Part shown: one piece after another, positions 27,150 through 35,351 of the stretch | Layout: every line of letters begins with the position of its first letter | How positions within the stretch are numbered: the first letter of the stretch is position 1 | Assembly: GCA_947494435.1 (NCBI GenBank) | Contig: CANLUY010000006.1 | Coordinates: 1-49,786 of the forward strand | Direction: 5' to 3' | From: an uncultured Litoreibacter sp. | GTDB taxonomy: Bacteria > Pseudomonadota > Alphaproteobacteria > Rhodobacterales > Rhodobacteraceae | Length of the DNA: 49,786 nucleotides | The notes under the pieces: model-generated | The model's input: the letters and a program-made list of their open reading frames with translations, nothing else | Databases searched by the model: none | What the model was told of the DNA's origin: nothing | Position numbers and translations under genes: made by a program

Positions 27150-28463
27150 CTATCCCTCCTCATTCGGGGTGTCGTCGGCGGCCATCTTCCACGAGGTGAG
27201 CACTGTGTTGCGAAACTCCCCATAAGCGCGGTCGAAGCTTTGACGCGCGCGCTTCCACGTCTCCCGCGTCATGTGGCGGTAGTCTTGTTCATAGACACTC
27301 ATCTGGAAACGACCGGACTGCTCCACGGCGCGCGTCATCTCAATCGGGTTCTGGCAGACATCGGCGCCGAACACGTTGCGGAACGCGTCCATCATGGCGC
27401 TGTGCAATGGGTTGGACGTCTCGAACCGGGTCATCAACAAGCGGATGTCATGGAACTGTTTTGGCAGGGTCAATCCTGCATCTTCCGCCAGTCCGGAGAA
27501 ACCCTCAGAGATGTCGTCAAGCGCGTCACCTAGCTGACCCAAATAGCTGGTCGTGCTGTCATATTCCCAATAGCCCGGGCCGGAGGGGATGTAGAGGATA
27601 TCGCTCGCAAAGGCCGCGTTCAGGGACTGGTAACCAATCGCGGGCGGGCAGTCGAAGATGATGATGTCATATTGATCGTCGGGCAATTCGTCGAGGTAGC
27701 GCGCGACACATCCAAAGAAGCTCCAGGCCTTGTGAAGTGCGCGATACTGCGCAGAAGCGAATTCAACGAACGCTGCGTTGGCGCAACTCGGGATGATGTC
27801 GATAGTGGGCCAGCAGGTGGGCTGGATGAAGTCTTGGAACCGCTGCGCGCCAATGCTTTGGACGTCTTGCGGCAGTTCATCGCTGGACGGGTAGGGGCAG
27901 TCGTCGGGATCGTCGTAGCTGTCTGCGATCCGGTCCGCCTCGCGGCACAGATCGCGACACATGATGCCCCATACCGTGTTCCATTCTTTGACCTCAACGA
28001 TCCCCATGGAGTGGGTCAGCGTCGCCTGAGGATCGAAATCAACGCAGAGCACGCGGTAGCCATCAAGCGCTGCGGCGTTTGCCAAATGTTGCGCAACGAC
28101 GGTTTTACCAACACCCCCTTTGAAGTTGGACACCGCGACGCGCATAGCACGGCCCTTGGGACGCTCAGGCATCAGGGTCTTGCCACGAAAGCGCAGCCGA
28201 CGGCGTAGCTCGTTGATCTCTTCAAGCGTGAACCAGCGCTGTCGGCCATCCTCTTCGGTTTCGCCTTGGGGCAGGGAAGGGTCCTCCGCCAGTTTCTTTC
28301 GCAGCGTGTCAGCTGGGACGTCGAGCATGAATTGGCTGATCTCCCAGATGGAGAACGGGCGAAGCGTCTTGATCTCCCCCGGACTAAAGGTCGCGCGGCG
28401 CACGGCGGCTTGCTGTGCGAGGCTGCGGTCGTTCATGCTTTGAAGGTCGGTATGGTCGCGCAT
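27150..28463 (-). CDS. parA: Plasmid partition ATPase ParA
   Basis: A 437-residue deviant-Walker ParA ATPase of the large type: an N-terminal helix-turn-helix extension (about residues 25-95) and the ATPase domain with FKGGVGKT (residues 114-121), VDFDPQATLTHSMG and FDCPPAIGYQSLNA. ATG 28463 (MRDHTDLQSM) is preferred to a longer frame from 28526, which would begin in the AT-rich origin. A later ATG (28436) cannot be ruled out. The N-terminal domain suggests autoregulation of the parAB promoter in the origin region. Confidence 0.93.
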   Translation of the reverse strand: MRDHTDLQSMNDRSLAQQAAVRRATFSPGEIKTLRPFSIWEISQFMLDVPADTLRKKLAEDPSLPQGETEEDGRQRWFTLEEINELRRRLRFRGKTLMPERPKGRAMRVAVSNFKGGVGKTVVAQHLANAAALDGYRVLCVDFDPQATLTHSMGIVEVKEWNTVWGIMCRDLCREADRIADSYDDPDDCPYPSSDELPQDVQSIGAQRFQDFIQPTCWPTIDIIPSCANAAFVEFASAQYRALHKAWSFFGCVARYLDELPDDQYDIIIFDCPPAIGYQSLNAAFASDILYIPSGPGYWEYDSTTSYLGQLGDALDDISEGFSGLAEDAGLTLPKQFHDIRLLMTRFETSNPLHSAMMDAFRNVFGADVCQNPIEMTRAVEQSGRFQMSVYEQDYRHMTRETWKRARQSFDRAYGEFRNTVLTSWKMAADDTPNEEG

Positions 28464-28576
28464 TCTATATACTGCTCTTGTTTTTGTGCTTTGTTTGATG
28501 AATAACGCGATTTGGTGAATTGGCAAAACGGAAATATCGAAATTCGTGTTTTTCGGCTTGTTCCTGAGTGATTCGC

Positions 28577-28590
28577 GAAATTAGACCCAA
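28577..28590 (+). repeat. Origin-bracketing inverted repeat, left copy
   Basis: GAAATTAGACCCAA is matched in inverted orientation by TTGGGTCTAAATTC at 28720-28733 (13 of 14 bases). Each copy lies beside a direct TGAGTGATT (28565-28573 and 28713-28721), so the iteron core is enclosed by a repeat frame. Confidence 0.6.
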
Positions 28591-28601
28591 CGCGCCACAA
28601 T

Positions 28602-28619
28602 ATATGGTGACACCAATTG
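28602..28619 (+). repeat. Iteron copy 1
   Basis: ATATGGTGACACCAATTG; matches iteron copy 3 in 17 of 18 bases. The core is GGTGACA (28606-28612). Probable binding site of the plasmid replicase. Confidence 0.65.
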
Positions 28620-28637
28620 CTCTGAATATCGAATTAA

Positions 28638-28644
28638 GGTGACA
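28638..28644 (+). repeat. Iteron copy 2 (core only)
   Basis: GGTGACA core in the same direction, 32 bases after copy 1 and 22 before copy 3, i.e. about three and two helix turns. Confidence 0.5.
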
Positions 28645-28655
28645 TGGGAGCCTAG

Positions 28656-28680
28656 ATATGGTGACATCAATTGTGTCACC
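28656..28680 (+). repeat. Iteron copy 3 with inverted partner
   Basis: A second full ATATGGTGACATCAATTG (28656-28673) runs into an inverted core TGTCACC (28674-28680). This gives GGTGACA and TGTCACC arms around TCAATTG. The palindrome could serve as replicase operator as well as origin. Confidence 0.65.
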
Positions 28681-28719
28681 CTTAACCAATATTAACCTAT
28701 CTTTTCTCTATTTGAGTGA

Positions 28720-28733
28720 TTGGGTCTAAATTC
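28720..28733 (-). repeat. Origin-bracketing inverted repeat, right copy
   Basis: TTGGGTCTAAATTC, inverted partner of 28577-28590 with one mismatch. Confidence 0.6.
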
Positions 28734-28779
28734 CCGCTTTTCCAAATGCATTGACAGAAAACGGGATTTCGTGTCTTTC

Positions 28780-28788
28780 TTATCCACA
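28780..28788 (+). promoter_or_regulatory. Perfect DnaA box
   Basis: TTATCCACA, the consensus DnaA box, 68 bases upstream of repA. It could recruit host DnaA or the plasmid's own DnaA-like replicase. Confidence 0.7.
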
Positions 28789-28856
28789 AACAGAATCGGT
28801 CTCACTAAGAAGATCGGCCAGCCAATATTGGCACGAGGCAAGACAGTGGAAACCCA

Positions 28857-29543
28857 ATGCAAGCGAAACGGCTGACCGGCCCCAATGCGGGTGCGCTCAA
28901 ATATGATGTCCTGACGGCTTTGGCAGTTTGCGGGTTGCAAGGGGGACCAGCGGCTGCAATTTCCATGCAGCGGCTAAGTCTTGTGATCACAGCAAGATAT
29001 AACTGGCGGACGGAAGAGCTATCCCTTGGTCAACGAGACATGGCGCGGATGTGGGCGGTCACGGAACGGACGGCGAAGCGCGAAGTTAAAAAGTGGACTG
29101 AGTCGGGTATTCTGATTTGCACGCGGGCTGGTGTGCGGGGCAGGGTCGCGGCATATCGGTTGAACCTGAAATATCTTTTTGAGCTATCTGCGCCGTACTG
29201 GAACGCAGTTGGTCCGGATTTTGCCGAGCGGATGGCAGTCAGCAACCCCGTGCAGACGCCTGAGGTGGTCCGCGTCGATTTCAGGGCAGGGGCCCCCAGA
29301 CCAGTCTCTAACCCGCCTGAATGGGCCGCTGTGGCCAAAAGGATCGAACAGCTTCACCCTCAGCTCTATGCCAGCTGGATTGCACCTTTGACCTTCATCA
29401 GTGACGATGGCCATATGATCCGCCTGAACGGCCCTAGCGCCTTTGCCAGCCGCTATGTGGAGACACACCACATGCGCGAGCTTAGTGAAGCTGTGGAGGC
29501 CTGTATCGGCCCGCAGAGACGGATTGTGATCAGCGCGGATTAA
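28857..29543 (+). CDS. DnaA-like plasmid replicase
   Basis: A 228-residue initiator of the DnaA-like plasmid type described from Rhodobacterales. The N-terminal half (about residues 15-110) looks like a winged-helix DNA-binding region ([24 protein letters not shown]). The C-terminal part (about 156-215) resembles DnaA domain [21 protein letters not shown], then PLTF and [21 protein letters not shown]. It lacks an AAA+ domain, as expected for this class. It is divergent from parAB across the iteron region. The stop overlaps that of hemE by four bases. Which DnaA-like subgroup it belongs to needs a tree. Confidence 0.85.
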   Translation: MQAKRLTGPNAGALKYDVLTALAVCGLQGGPAAAISMQRLSLVITARYNWRTEELSLGQRDMARMWAVTERTAKREVKKWTESGILICTRAGVRGRVAAYRLNLKYLFELSAPYWNAVGPDFAERMAVSNPVQTPEVVRVDFRAGAPRPVSNPPEWAAVAKRIEQLHPQLYASWIAPLTFISDDGHMIRLNGPSAFASRYVETHHMRELSEAVEACIGPQRRIVISAD

Positions 29544-30574
29544 CCGTTGCGGACGGTGTCGATCATCAGTTGCACATTCTCAGGATCCGCGTCTGGCGTG
29601 ATACCGTGGCCGAGGTTGAAAATGTGCGGGCCGTTTGAGAAGGCTTTGACGATTTCGCGCGTCTCGTCGATCAAATCCTGACCGCCAGTGACCATGTGGC
29701 GTGACGCAAGGTTGCCCTGCACGCAGCCGTCCTTCTGGACGTGCTCTGCGGCCCAAGCAGCGCTGACAGAATTGTCTAAAGCGACACAATCCGCGCCTGT
29801 GGCTTTCGCAAAGCCGATATAGCCGTCGCCTGCTTCGCGTGGGAAGGCAATGATGGGCGTGTCTGGATGGCGGGATTTGAGTTCAGCAATGATCCGTTTA
29901 GCCGGTTTCAATGCGAATTCAGTAAAGGCGTCGCCTTTCAAGGACCCAGCCCAGCTGTCGAACAGTTTCACGACTTCCGCGCCCGCCTGAATTTGCATTG
30001 AAAGATACTCTATCGTTGCATCTGTCAGGCGGTCGATGATGGCGCGGAAGACCTCCGGGTTTTCCTCACGCAGCTTATGTGCGGGGCCTTGGTCCGGTGT
30101 GCCTTTGCCTGCGATCATATAGGTGGCGACCGTCCAAGGGGCGCCTGCGAAGCCGATTAGGGTCGTTTCCGATGGTAACTCTCTCGAAAGAATTTTGACG
30201 GTCTCATAGACCGGGGCGAGGTGGTCATGCACGTCATTGGGGCCAACCAGCTTGTCGAACTCGGCCTGCGTGGTGATCGTGGACAGGCGCGGGCCTTCGC
30301 CGGTGACGAACCACAGATCTGCGCCCAAGGCTTGGGGCAAAAGCAGGATGTCGGCGAAGAGGATTGAGGCGTCGAACCCGTAGCGACGGATCGGTTGCAG
30401 CGTGACCTCGGCTGCCAGCTCGGAATTGTAGCAGAGCGACAGGAAATCACCGGCCTCGGCGCGGGTGGCGCGGTATTCGGGCAGGTAGCGGCCGGCTTGG
30501 CGCATCATCCAGATCGGGGGTGTCGGCAGGGTCTCACCGGCCAAAGCGCGGAGGATCGTTTTCTGGGATGTCAT
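29540..30574 (-). CDS. hemE: Uroporphyrinogen decarboxylase
   Basis: A 344-residue enzyme converting uroporphyrinogen III to coproporphyrinogen III. Signatures are [20 protein letters not shown] (about residues 19-38), the Asp-bearing FADILLL, and [18 protein letters not shown] (about 140-157). It lies downstream of hemA on the same strand with a 103-base gap in which I see no gene or terminator. It is probably a second, photosynthesis-linked copy next to a chromosomal one (inference). Confidence 0.96.
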   Translation of the reverse strand: MTSQKTILRALAGETLPTPPIWMMRQAGRYLPEYRATRAEAGDFLSLCYNSELAAEVTLQPIRRYGFDASILFADILLLPQALGADLWFVTGEGPRLSTITTQAEFDKLVGPNDVHDHLAPVYETVKILSRELPSETTLIGFAGAPWTVATYMIAGKGTPDQGPAHKLREENPEVFRAIIDRLTDATIEYLSMQIQAGAEVVKLFDSWAGSLKGDAFTEFALKPAKRIIAELKSRHPDTPIIAFPREAGDGYIGFAKATGADCVALDNSVSAAWAAEHVQKDGCVQGNLASRHMVTGGQDLIDETREIVKAFSNGPHIFNLGHGITPDADPENVQLMIDTVRNG

Positions 30575-30677
30575 GGGGGCAGCTGTCCTTGAAATTGACT
30601 TAACGCATCATGCGCAGCGGAGCAGGGGAGGCGCAAGGGCTCCTGCGCTTCCAATGGGCTTGATGAAGGGAGTGTGA

Positions 30678-31892
30678 TCAGGCGACGGCGTGGGCAATCG
30701 CGCATTGCTTCCAAAGGGTTGTCAGCGCGTTGAGCAAATGCGAGATGTCTTCGTCACTGTGCAAGGGCGAAGGCGTGAAGCGCAGACGCTCCGTGCCTTT
30801 GGGGACGGTCGGGTAGTTAATGGGCTGCACGTAGACACCCCATTCATCCATCAGATAGTCGGCCAGCATCTTGGTTTTGACCGGATCCTTGATCATGACC
30901 GGCACGATGTGGCTGTCATTCATCAGATGCGGGATGCCTGCGCGGTCGAGACCTGCGCGGAGCTTGGCGACCTGTTCGCGTTGCTTCATGCGCTCCGCCT
31001 TCGACGTTTTGAGATGCGCGATGGAGGTTTTCGCGGCCGCCGCGACAGCCGGGGGCAGGGCGGTTGTGAAGATGAAGCCGGAGGCAAAGCTGCGGATGAA
31101 GTCGCAAAGAGCCGCCGAGCCCGTGATATAGCCACCGACAACGCCAAAGGCCTTGCCGAGTGTGCCTTCGATCAGCGTGATGCTGTCCATCAGGCCTTCG
31201 CGTTCAGCCACACCGCCGCCGCGCGGGCCATAAAGGCCAACGGCGTGCACTTCATCGAGATAGGTCATCGCGCCGTATTTCTCGGCGACTTCGACGATCT
31301 CCCGGATCGGGGCGATGTCACCGTCCATAGAATAGACGGACTCGAAAGCGATAATTTTGGGGGCGTTGGCTGGCAGGGCTGCAAGCTTGGCCTCAAGGTC
31401 CGCGACGTCATTGTGCTGCCAGATGACCTTCTGTGCGCGGGAATGGCGGATGCCTTCGATCATAGAAGCGTGGTTGCCCGAGTCCGACAGGATGATGCAG
31501 TCCTGCAGGCGGGATCCCAAAGTCGACAAAGCCGCCCAGTTAGAGACGTAGCCAGAGGTGAACAGCAAAGCGGCTTCCTTGTTGTGTAGATCGGCCAGTT
31601 CGGCCTCCAACAGCAGGTGATCGTGGTTCGTGCCTGAAATGTTGCGCGTGCCGCCTGCGCCGGTGCCGGTGCGCTGCACGGCCTCGACCATCGCGTCGAT
31701 CACAATCGGGTTCTGACCCATGCCGAGATAGTCGTTGGAGCACCAGACAGTCACATCGCGCTGCTCGCCATCCACGTGATTGGCACAGAGGGGGAACTTG
31801 CCACATTTACGCTCTAACTCAGCGAAATAGCGGTAATTGCCTTCGTCTTTCAGCGCATCAAGCTGGGCGTTGAAAAGTGCATCAAAGTTCAT
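30678..31892 (-). CDS. hemA: 5-aminolevulinate synthase
   Basis: PLP enzyme of 404 residues condensing glycine and succinyl-CoA, the first step of alphaproteobacterial tetrapyrrole synthesis. SNDYLGM (residues 52-58), GTRNISGT (81-88), [11 protein letters not shown] (212-222) and the PLP Lys K247 in EGTLGKAFG are present. ATG 31892 ([11 protein letters not shown]) is chosen for the conserved N-terminus and a GGAAG ribosome site; it overlaps the puhE end by 11 bases. HemA closes the puh-acsF unit, as in other roseobacter clusters. Confidence 0.97.
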   Translation of the reverse strand: MNFDALFNAQLDALKDEGNYRYFAELERKCGKFPLCANHVDGEQRDVTVWCSNDYLGMGQNPIVIDAMVEAVQRTGTGAGGTRNISGTNHDHLLLEAELADLHNKEAALLFTSGYVSNWAALSTLGSRLQDCIILSDSGNHASMIEGIRHSRAQKVIWQHNDVADLEAKLAALPANAPKIIAFESVYSMDGDIAPIREIVEVAEKYGAMTYLDEVHAVGLYGPRGGGVAEREGLMDSITLIEGTLGKAFGVVGGYITGSAALCDFIRSFASGFIFTTALPPAVAAAAKTSIAHLKTSKAERMKQREQVAKLRAGLDRAGIPHLMNDSHIVPVMIKDPVKTKMLADYLMDEWGVYVQPINYPTVPKGTERLRFTPSPLHSDEDISHLLNALTTLWKQCAIAHAVA

Positions 31893-32682
31893 CTGTCTTC
31901 CCCTCGGACGTGGTGGGCGCAGGTAGCATCCAGCGCCATAGTTTTGCATCAGGCAATGGGATCACCATCAGCCAGTGTTCAAGCGCCGCGAGCGCGGCAA
32001 GTGCGGTGAGCAGGGCGAAACCTGCGGAAAATTCGGGCGTGCCTGCGGAGATCATGCGCTCTGCAAAGCAGGCGGCTGTGATCGACAGGAAGGTGACGCC
32101 GACTGGGAAGGCTGCGGTGATCGGGCCTTGCCGGAAATAGGATTTGATGTGCTGCAACGGGACAGGGACAAATTCCGTGTTAATCCGTGGCACGCCGAAA
32201 TAGAGGTTCAGCTTGGCGGAGATCCTGGCGGTGAAGAGGATCAGATAGGTCCAGAAGCCGAATGTGTTTTCCGCGCGGGTTGTGATCACGAGGATCGCGA
32301 GCAAGGCGCCGAAGAGAAGCAATTCGTGATAGCTGACGGTGTTCCATGCGCGGATGAAGCGGTCTTTGCCGGTCAGTCCTGCAGGGCAGGGGCGGCGTTC
32401 GGGGCCGGTGATGATGCCTGCAAGGAAGGCCAGCTCGATCCAGCCCCAGATCAACAGGACCGACAGGAAGGAGACATAGACGTTTTGCAAGCTCATCTCG
32501 GTGGAAGAGACGACCAGCCCCGCGAAGCCCAAAGCGGCCAGCGGGACTGACAGGAAGACGGAGCGCCCATGCGCAACGGCATCGCCCGCATCGGATTTGC
32601 GCACGACAAGCAGGATCGCCCCGGTGAAGAACCACCAGGCGAACACTGCGAAAATCGCGGCTATCCAGGGCTGCGCCATCAT
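31882..32682 (-). CDS. puhE: Photosynthetic complex assembly protein PuhE
   Basis: A 266-residue integral membrane protein (DUF3623 type) with about seven hydrophobic helices, including [20 protein letters not shown] at the N-terminus. PuhE influences reaction centre assembly and bacteriochlorophyll levels in Rhodobacter. Two consecutive ATGs start it; the first overlaps the acsF stop by one base. It overlaps hemA by 11 bases. The position between acsF and hemA is diagnostic. Confidence 0.93.
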   Translation of the reverse strand: MMAQPWIAAIFAVFAWWFFTGAILLVVRKSDAGDAVAHGRSVFLSVPLAALGFAGLVVSSTEMSLQNVYVSFLSVLLIWGWIELAFLAGIITGPERRPCPAGLTGKDRFIRAWNTVSYHELLLFGALLAILVITTRAENTFGFWTYLILFTARISAKLNLYFGVPRINTEFVPVPLQHIKSYFRQGPITAAFPVGVTFLSITAACFAERMISAGTPEFSAGFALLTALAALAALEHWLMVIPLPDAKLWRWMLPAPTTSEGKTDEL

Positions 32683-33821
32683 CAGTAAGCGGGCTCCATC
32701 ACTGAGCTTTCAGGCACATCATGGTGGATCGCCGGGATCGTCAGGATGGAGATGAAGGCCGTCGCCGCCTTCGCCATGCCCGCAATCCTTGACGCGGTGC
32801 CGACGATGCCGCCTTTTTCCTTGCCTTTCGCGACCTGGATGGAGGCACGTTCCATTTTGTCGAGATTTTGCCGCCAGCGGGGGTGGTCAATATCAAGCGT
32901 GAAGGGAAAGACCTGCTTTGAGATCTCGGAGGTCTTGCGGAACACCTCCTGCCCGTACCACGTGACATCAACGCCAAGCGCGTCATGAAATAAGGGACGC
33001 TGGTGATCGCGCACCCACATGGTTGAATAGACGGCGGTGAGGAAGAACTTGATCCACATTTTGTTAACGCGGGATTCCGTCAGTTTAGGGTCGGTTTTCA
33101 TCAGAAGCGCGAAGGCTTCGCCGTGGCTGAACTCGTCATTGCACCATTCACGGAACCACTGGAAGATCGGGTGAAACCGTTTGTCAGGGTGCTGTTCGAG
33201 GTGACGGAAAATGGTGATGTAGCGCGCATAGCCGATCTTTTCCGACAGGTAGGTCGCGTAGTAGATGAATTTCGGGCGGAAATAGGTGTATTTCTTTTGC
33301 TGGGTCAGAAAGCCCAGATTGACCCGAATGCCCGCCTCGCGCAGAGCGTCGTTGATGAAACCGGCATGACGCGCCTCGTCCCGTGCCATTAGTTGGAACA
33401 GGGTCGTGATGTCGCTGTTTGAGCCGCGGCGCTTCATTTCCTTGTAAAGCACGCAGCCAGAGAATTCGGCGGTGCAGGAAGAGATCAGGAAGTCGATGAA
33501 CTCAGCTTTCAGGGCTGGATCCATCCCCTCCCAGTTGGCGTCCCAATCGTCGTTTTTCTTGAAATGGCCTTTATTCGGGTCTGATTTCATTTGCGCAATC
33601 AGGGCGTCCCAGTCCTTGCGGACGGGTGTGACGTCAATGGCGTCCATCTCATCGAAATCGGTGGTGTAGAAGCGTGGGGTCAGCAGGGTGTTCTGCATCG
33701 CGACTTCGGTGGCCATCTCTGAGGTCATTTCGGGACCGTCGAGCGCATCTTGTGCGGCAATCGCTTCCTCAGCAGTATTGGCGTAGGCGGAGTGCTCTGG
33801 GGTATCTACATGCTTGTTCAT
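32682..33821 (-). CDS. acsF: Aerobic Mg-protoporphyrin IX monomethyl ester cyclase AcsF
   Basis: O2-dependent di-iron cyclase of 379 residues that forms ring E of the chlorin. Di-iron ligand motifs are visible: TAEFSGCVLYKE, ARDEARHAGF and CNDEFSHGEAF, each a Glu/His helix. The N-terminal DDWDANWEGM segment is typical. No bchE (anaerobic cyclase) is present in the window, so pigment synthesis from this plasmid needs oxygen. ATG overlaps the upstream 98-residue gene by four bases. Confidence 0.97.
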   Translation of the reverse strand: MNKHVDTPEHSAYANTAEEAIAAQDALDGPEMTSEMATEVAMQNTLLTPRFYTTDFDEMDAIDVTPVRKDWDALIAQMKSDPNKGHFKKNDDWDANWEGMDPALKAEFIDFLISSCTAEFSGCVLYKEMKRRGSNSDITTLFQLMARDEARHAGFINDALREAGIRVNLGFLTQQKKYTYFRPKFIYYATYLSEKIGYARYITIFRHLEQHPDKRFHPIFQWFREWCNDEFSHGEAFALLMKTDPKLTESRVNKMWIKFFLTAVYSTMWVRDHQRPLFHDALGVDVTWYGQEVFRKTSEISKQVFPFTLDIDHPRWRQNLDKMERASIQVAKGKEKGGIVGTASRIAGMAKAATAFISILTIPAIHHDVPESSVMEPAY

Positions 33822-34114
33822 GACAGCACCTCCTCAGAGAAGCTGAATTCACAAAGCTCCATAAATTCGAAATCGCCGGTCCAGCGGGTCCATTGTTGTT
33901 CGACCCATGAGGCGCGGGTGATGGTGGCAGTGCGCTCTTCCTCGACCACTTCGCCGTAGGGGGCCATGATCTCAGCCCCGTGCACGAGCACGGAGTCACC
34001 GGGGTTCACCACGGCACCATTGTTGAATTTGACATGCGCTGACAGCTCCTCGAACCGGTGCGATATCGTCACCGTGCAGGGGGCTGTTTCTTTCGATCTT
34101 GTCAGAAGTCCCAT
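33818..34114 (-). CDS. bciE: BciE-like subunit of the AcsF cyclase
   Basis: A 98-residue soluble protein beginning MGLLTRSKETAPCTVTISHRF, with a beta-rich middle (VKFNNGAVVNPGDSVLVHG) and an aromatic/acidic C-terminus. It lies between puhC and acsF and overlaps acsF by four bases. From memory, alphaproteobacterial AcsF cyclases need a small partner, BciE, encoded next to acsF in Rhodobacter sphaeroides; size and position fit. I assign it by context and general look rather than a known motif, so the name is likely but not certain. Confidence 0.7.
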   Translation of the reverse strand: MGLLTRSKETAPCTVTISHRFEELSAHVKFNNGAVVNPGDSVLVHGAEIMAPYGEVVEEERTATITRASWVEQQWTRWTGDFEFMELCEFSFSEEVLS

Positions 34115-34138
34115 GTTGAAAGTCCCTTTGGTTGATGT

Positions 34139-34618
34139 TCAGTCGATCAGCCTGGCGAAGGCCGCGACATTGTCTTTGCCGTATCCAACCAGCTCAAACG
34201 TCCAGTTGGTTGACGGGTCGATGATCGCCACATGGCCGTTTTGGCGGCGTACGAGGCGGATTGGATCGTTACTGGTGACGCGTTGAACGACTCGTTCACG
34301 GTTGATGCTAACCCACATCACGTCGATAAAGCCGCTTTTATTCTTTGTGGAATGTGCAATCTCTGAACCGTTTTCATCCAGCACTGCGACACCTGCGGCG
34401 CGGTCACGGCTGCCGACCAGCGTAATCGCGCGCTCGTTGGCAATTGGGCTGGCAGCAGGCACACCGGAATGCGGCACGTTGGTGTAGACAGCGTAGGACA
34501 CCATCAGAAGCGAGGCGAGCATCAGGCCAAACATGGCTTGTACAAGAAACTTCGGGACCATCTCGCGGTCGCGATGCTTCATTTGATTGGCGAGGGAGGA
34601 AGTTTGGCTTTCCATCAT
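34139..34618 (-). CDS. puhC: Photosynthetic complex assembly protein PuhC
   Basis: A 159-residue protein with one N-terminal membrane anchor (about residues 23-45, FLVQAMFGLMLASLLMVSYAVY) and a periplasmic domain. PuhC is needed for efficient reaction centre/LH1 assembly in Rhodobacter. ATG 34618 is chosen because it lies one base after the puhB stop; a longer frame from 34663 would run inside puhB. ATG 34615 is an equal alternative. Length matches the 162 residues known from Rhodobacter capsulatus. Confidence 0.93.
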   Translation of the reverse strand: MMESQTSSLANQMKHRDREMVPKFLVQAMFGLMLASLLMVSYAVYTNVPHSGVPAASPIANERAITLVGSRDRAAGVAVLDENGSEIAHSTKNKSGFIDVMWVSINRERVVQRVTSNDPIRLVRRQNGHVAIIDPSTNWTFELVGYGKDNVAAFARLID

Positions 34619-34619
34619 A

Positions 34620-35264
34620 TCACTCCGCTGCGACGGCGCCGGAGGCGCCTTGATTTGGATCAATGCGTTTGACCTGTGGTTGGGACACGCGTGTCTCAGC
34701 AGCCTCGGCGAAAATCCGGGCCACTTTGGCGGTGTCAGGAATGGCGCGGAAAGCAGGCTGGGTACGGCTCATGTACCACGGGCGGACATGGGGCCATGTC
34801 ATGAGGTAAGACAGGCGTGTTTCGCCAATCAACTCAAACGCGATGGTGCCTGTGCCGTTCTTGCGGATCGCGGCATTGGCATTGCCGATGCAGACATAGG
34901 GCAGGTTCAGCGTCATGGTCAGGGCCGCCCCAATGCGCATCGCCACGCGCTTGTTGGTCAGGGTGTAGACCGTGCTCCGGGCTTGCACCGTGGCCACACC
35001 GTAGAGGATCGCGCAGACGAGGATGCCTGCCAGCAGGAACGGGATACCATGCGCCATGGCGATGGTCAGGGGCACATCGCCGGAGGAGACTCCGACACGC
35101 CACACAGCCAGCAACACGAAATATCCAAGGACCCAGTTCAGGCCTAAGGCTTCCTTGGCCAGACGCATTGGGTTCGGGCTGCCTTGCCACAGGATTTCCT
35201 CGTCTGCAGGAAGCGCTTCTGGCAATCCTTTGACGGGTTCGAATTTGAAGTCGTCGTGGTGCAT
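34620..35264 (-). CDS. puhB: Photosynthetic complex assembly protein PuhB
   Basis: A 214-residue reaction centre assembly factor with an N-terminal PADEEILWQGSPNPMRLAKEAL segment, two to three membrane helices (about residues 43-95) and a PH-like domain start (STVYTLTNKRVAMRIG), which is typical of the family. Length equals the Rhodobacter ORF214 type. It is separated from puhA by an 87-base spacer with a strong hairpin. Confidence 0.94.
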   Translation of the reverse strand: MHHDDFKFEPVKGLPEALPADEEILWQGSPNPMRLAKEALGLNWVLGYFVLLAVWRVGVSSGDVPLTIAMAHGIPFLLAGILVCAILYGVATVQARSTVYTLTNKRVAMRIGAALTMTLNLPYVCIGNANAAIRKNGTGTIAFELIGETRLSYLMTWPHVRPWYMSRTQPAFRAIPDTAKVARIFAEAAETRVSQPQVKRIDPNQGASGAVAAE

Positions 35265-35315
35265 GTCTCTCGTCCCTGTTTTGCGCGCCTTTGGCGAGAA
35301 GGCCCGGGTGGTGAA

Positions 35316-35344
35316 CCGGCGCGACGGGTGACCGTGCGCGCCGG
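35316..35344 (-). other. puhA-puhB intercistronic hairpin
   Basis: CCGGCGCG and CGCGCCGG pair, and inside them ACGG and CCGT pair around a four-base loop, with one bulged G. The result is a very stable stem of about 12 pairs seven bases beyond the puhA stop. There is no T tract. It probably protects puhA mRNA or lowers expression of the assembly genes downstream, comparable to the hairpin after pufA. Confidence 0.65.
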
Positions 35345-35351
35345 GGCCGGT

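Larger units (their letters stand above)
28464..28856. other. Probable origin of replication (oriV), 393-base gene-free region
   Basis: The longest gene-free stretch of the molecule separates divergent parA and repA. It is clearly more AT-rich than its surroundings and contains repeated GGTGACA units, a palindromic pair of them, bracketing inverted repeats and a perfect DnaA box. This is the composition expected of an iteron-type plasmid origin; the parA and repA promoters must also lie here. Confidence 0.75.
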
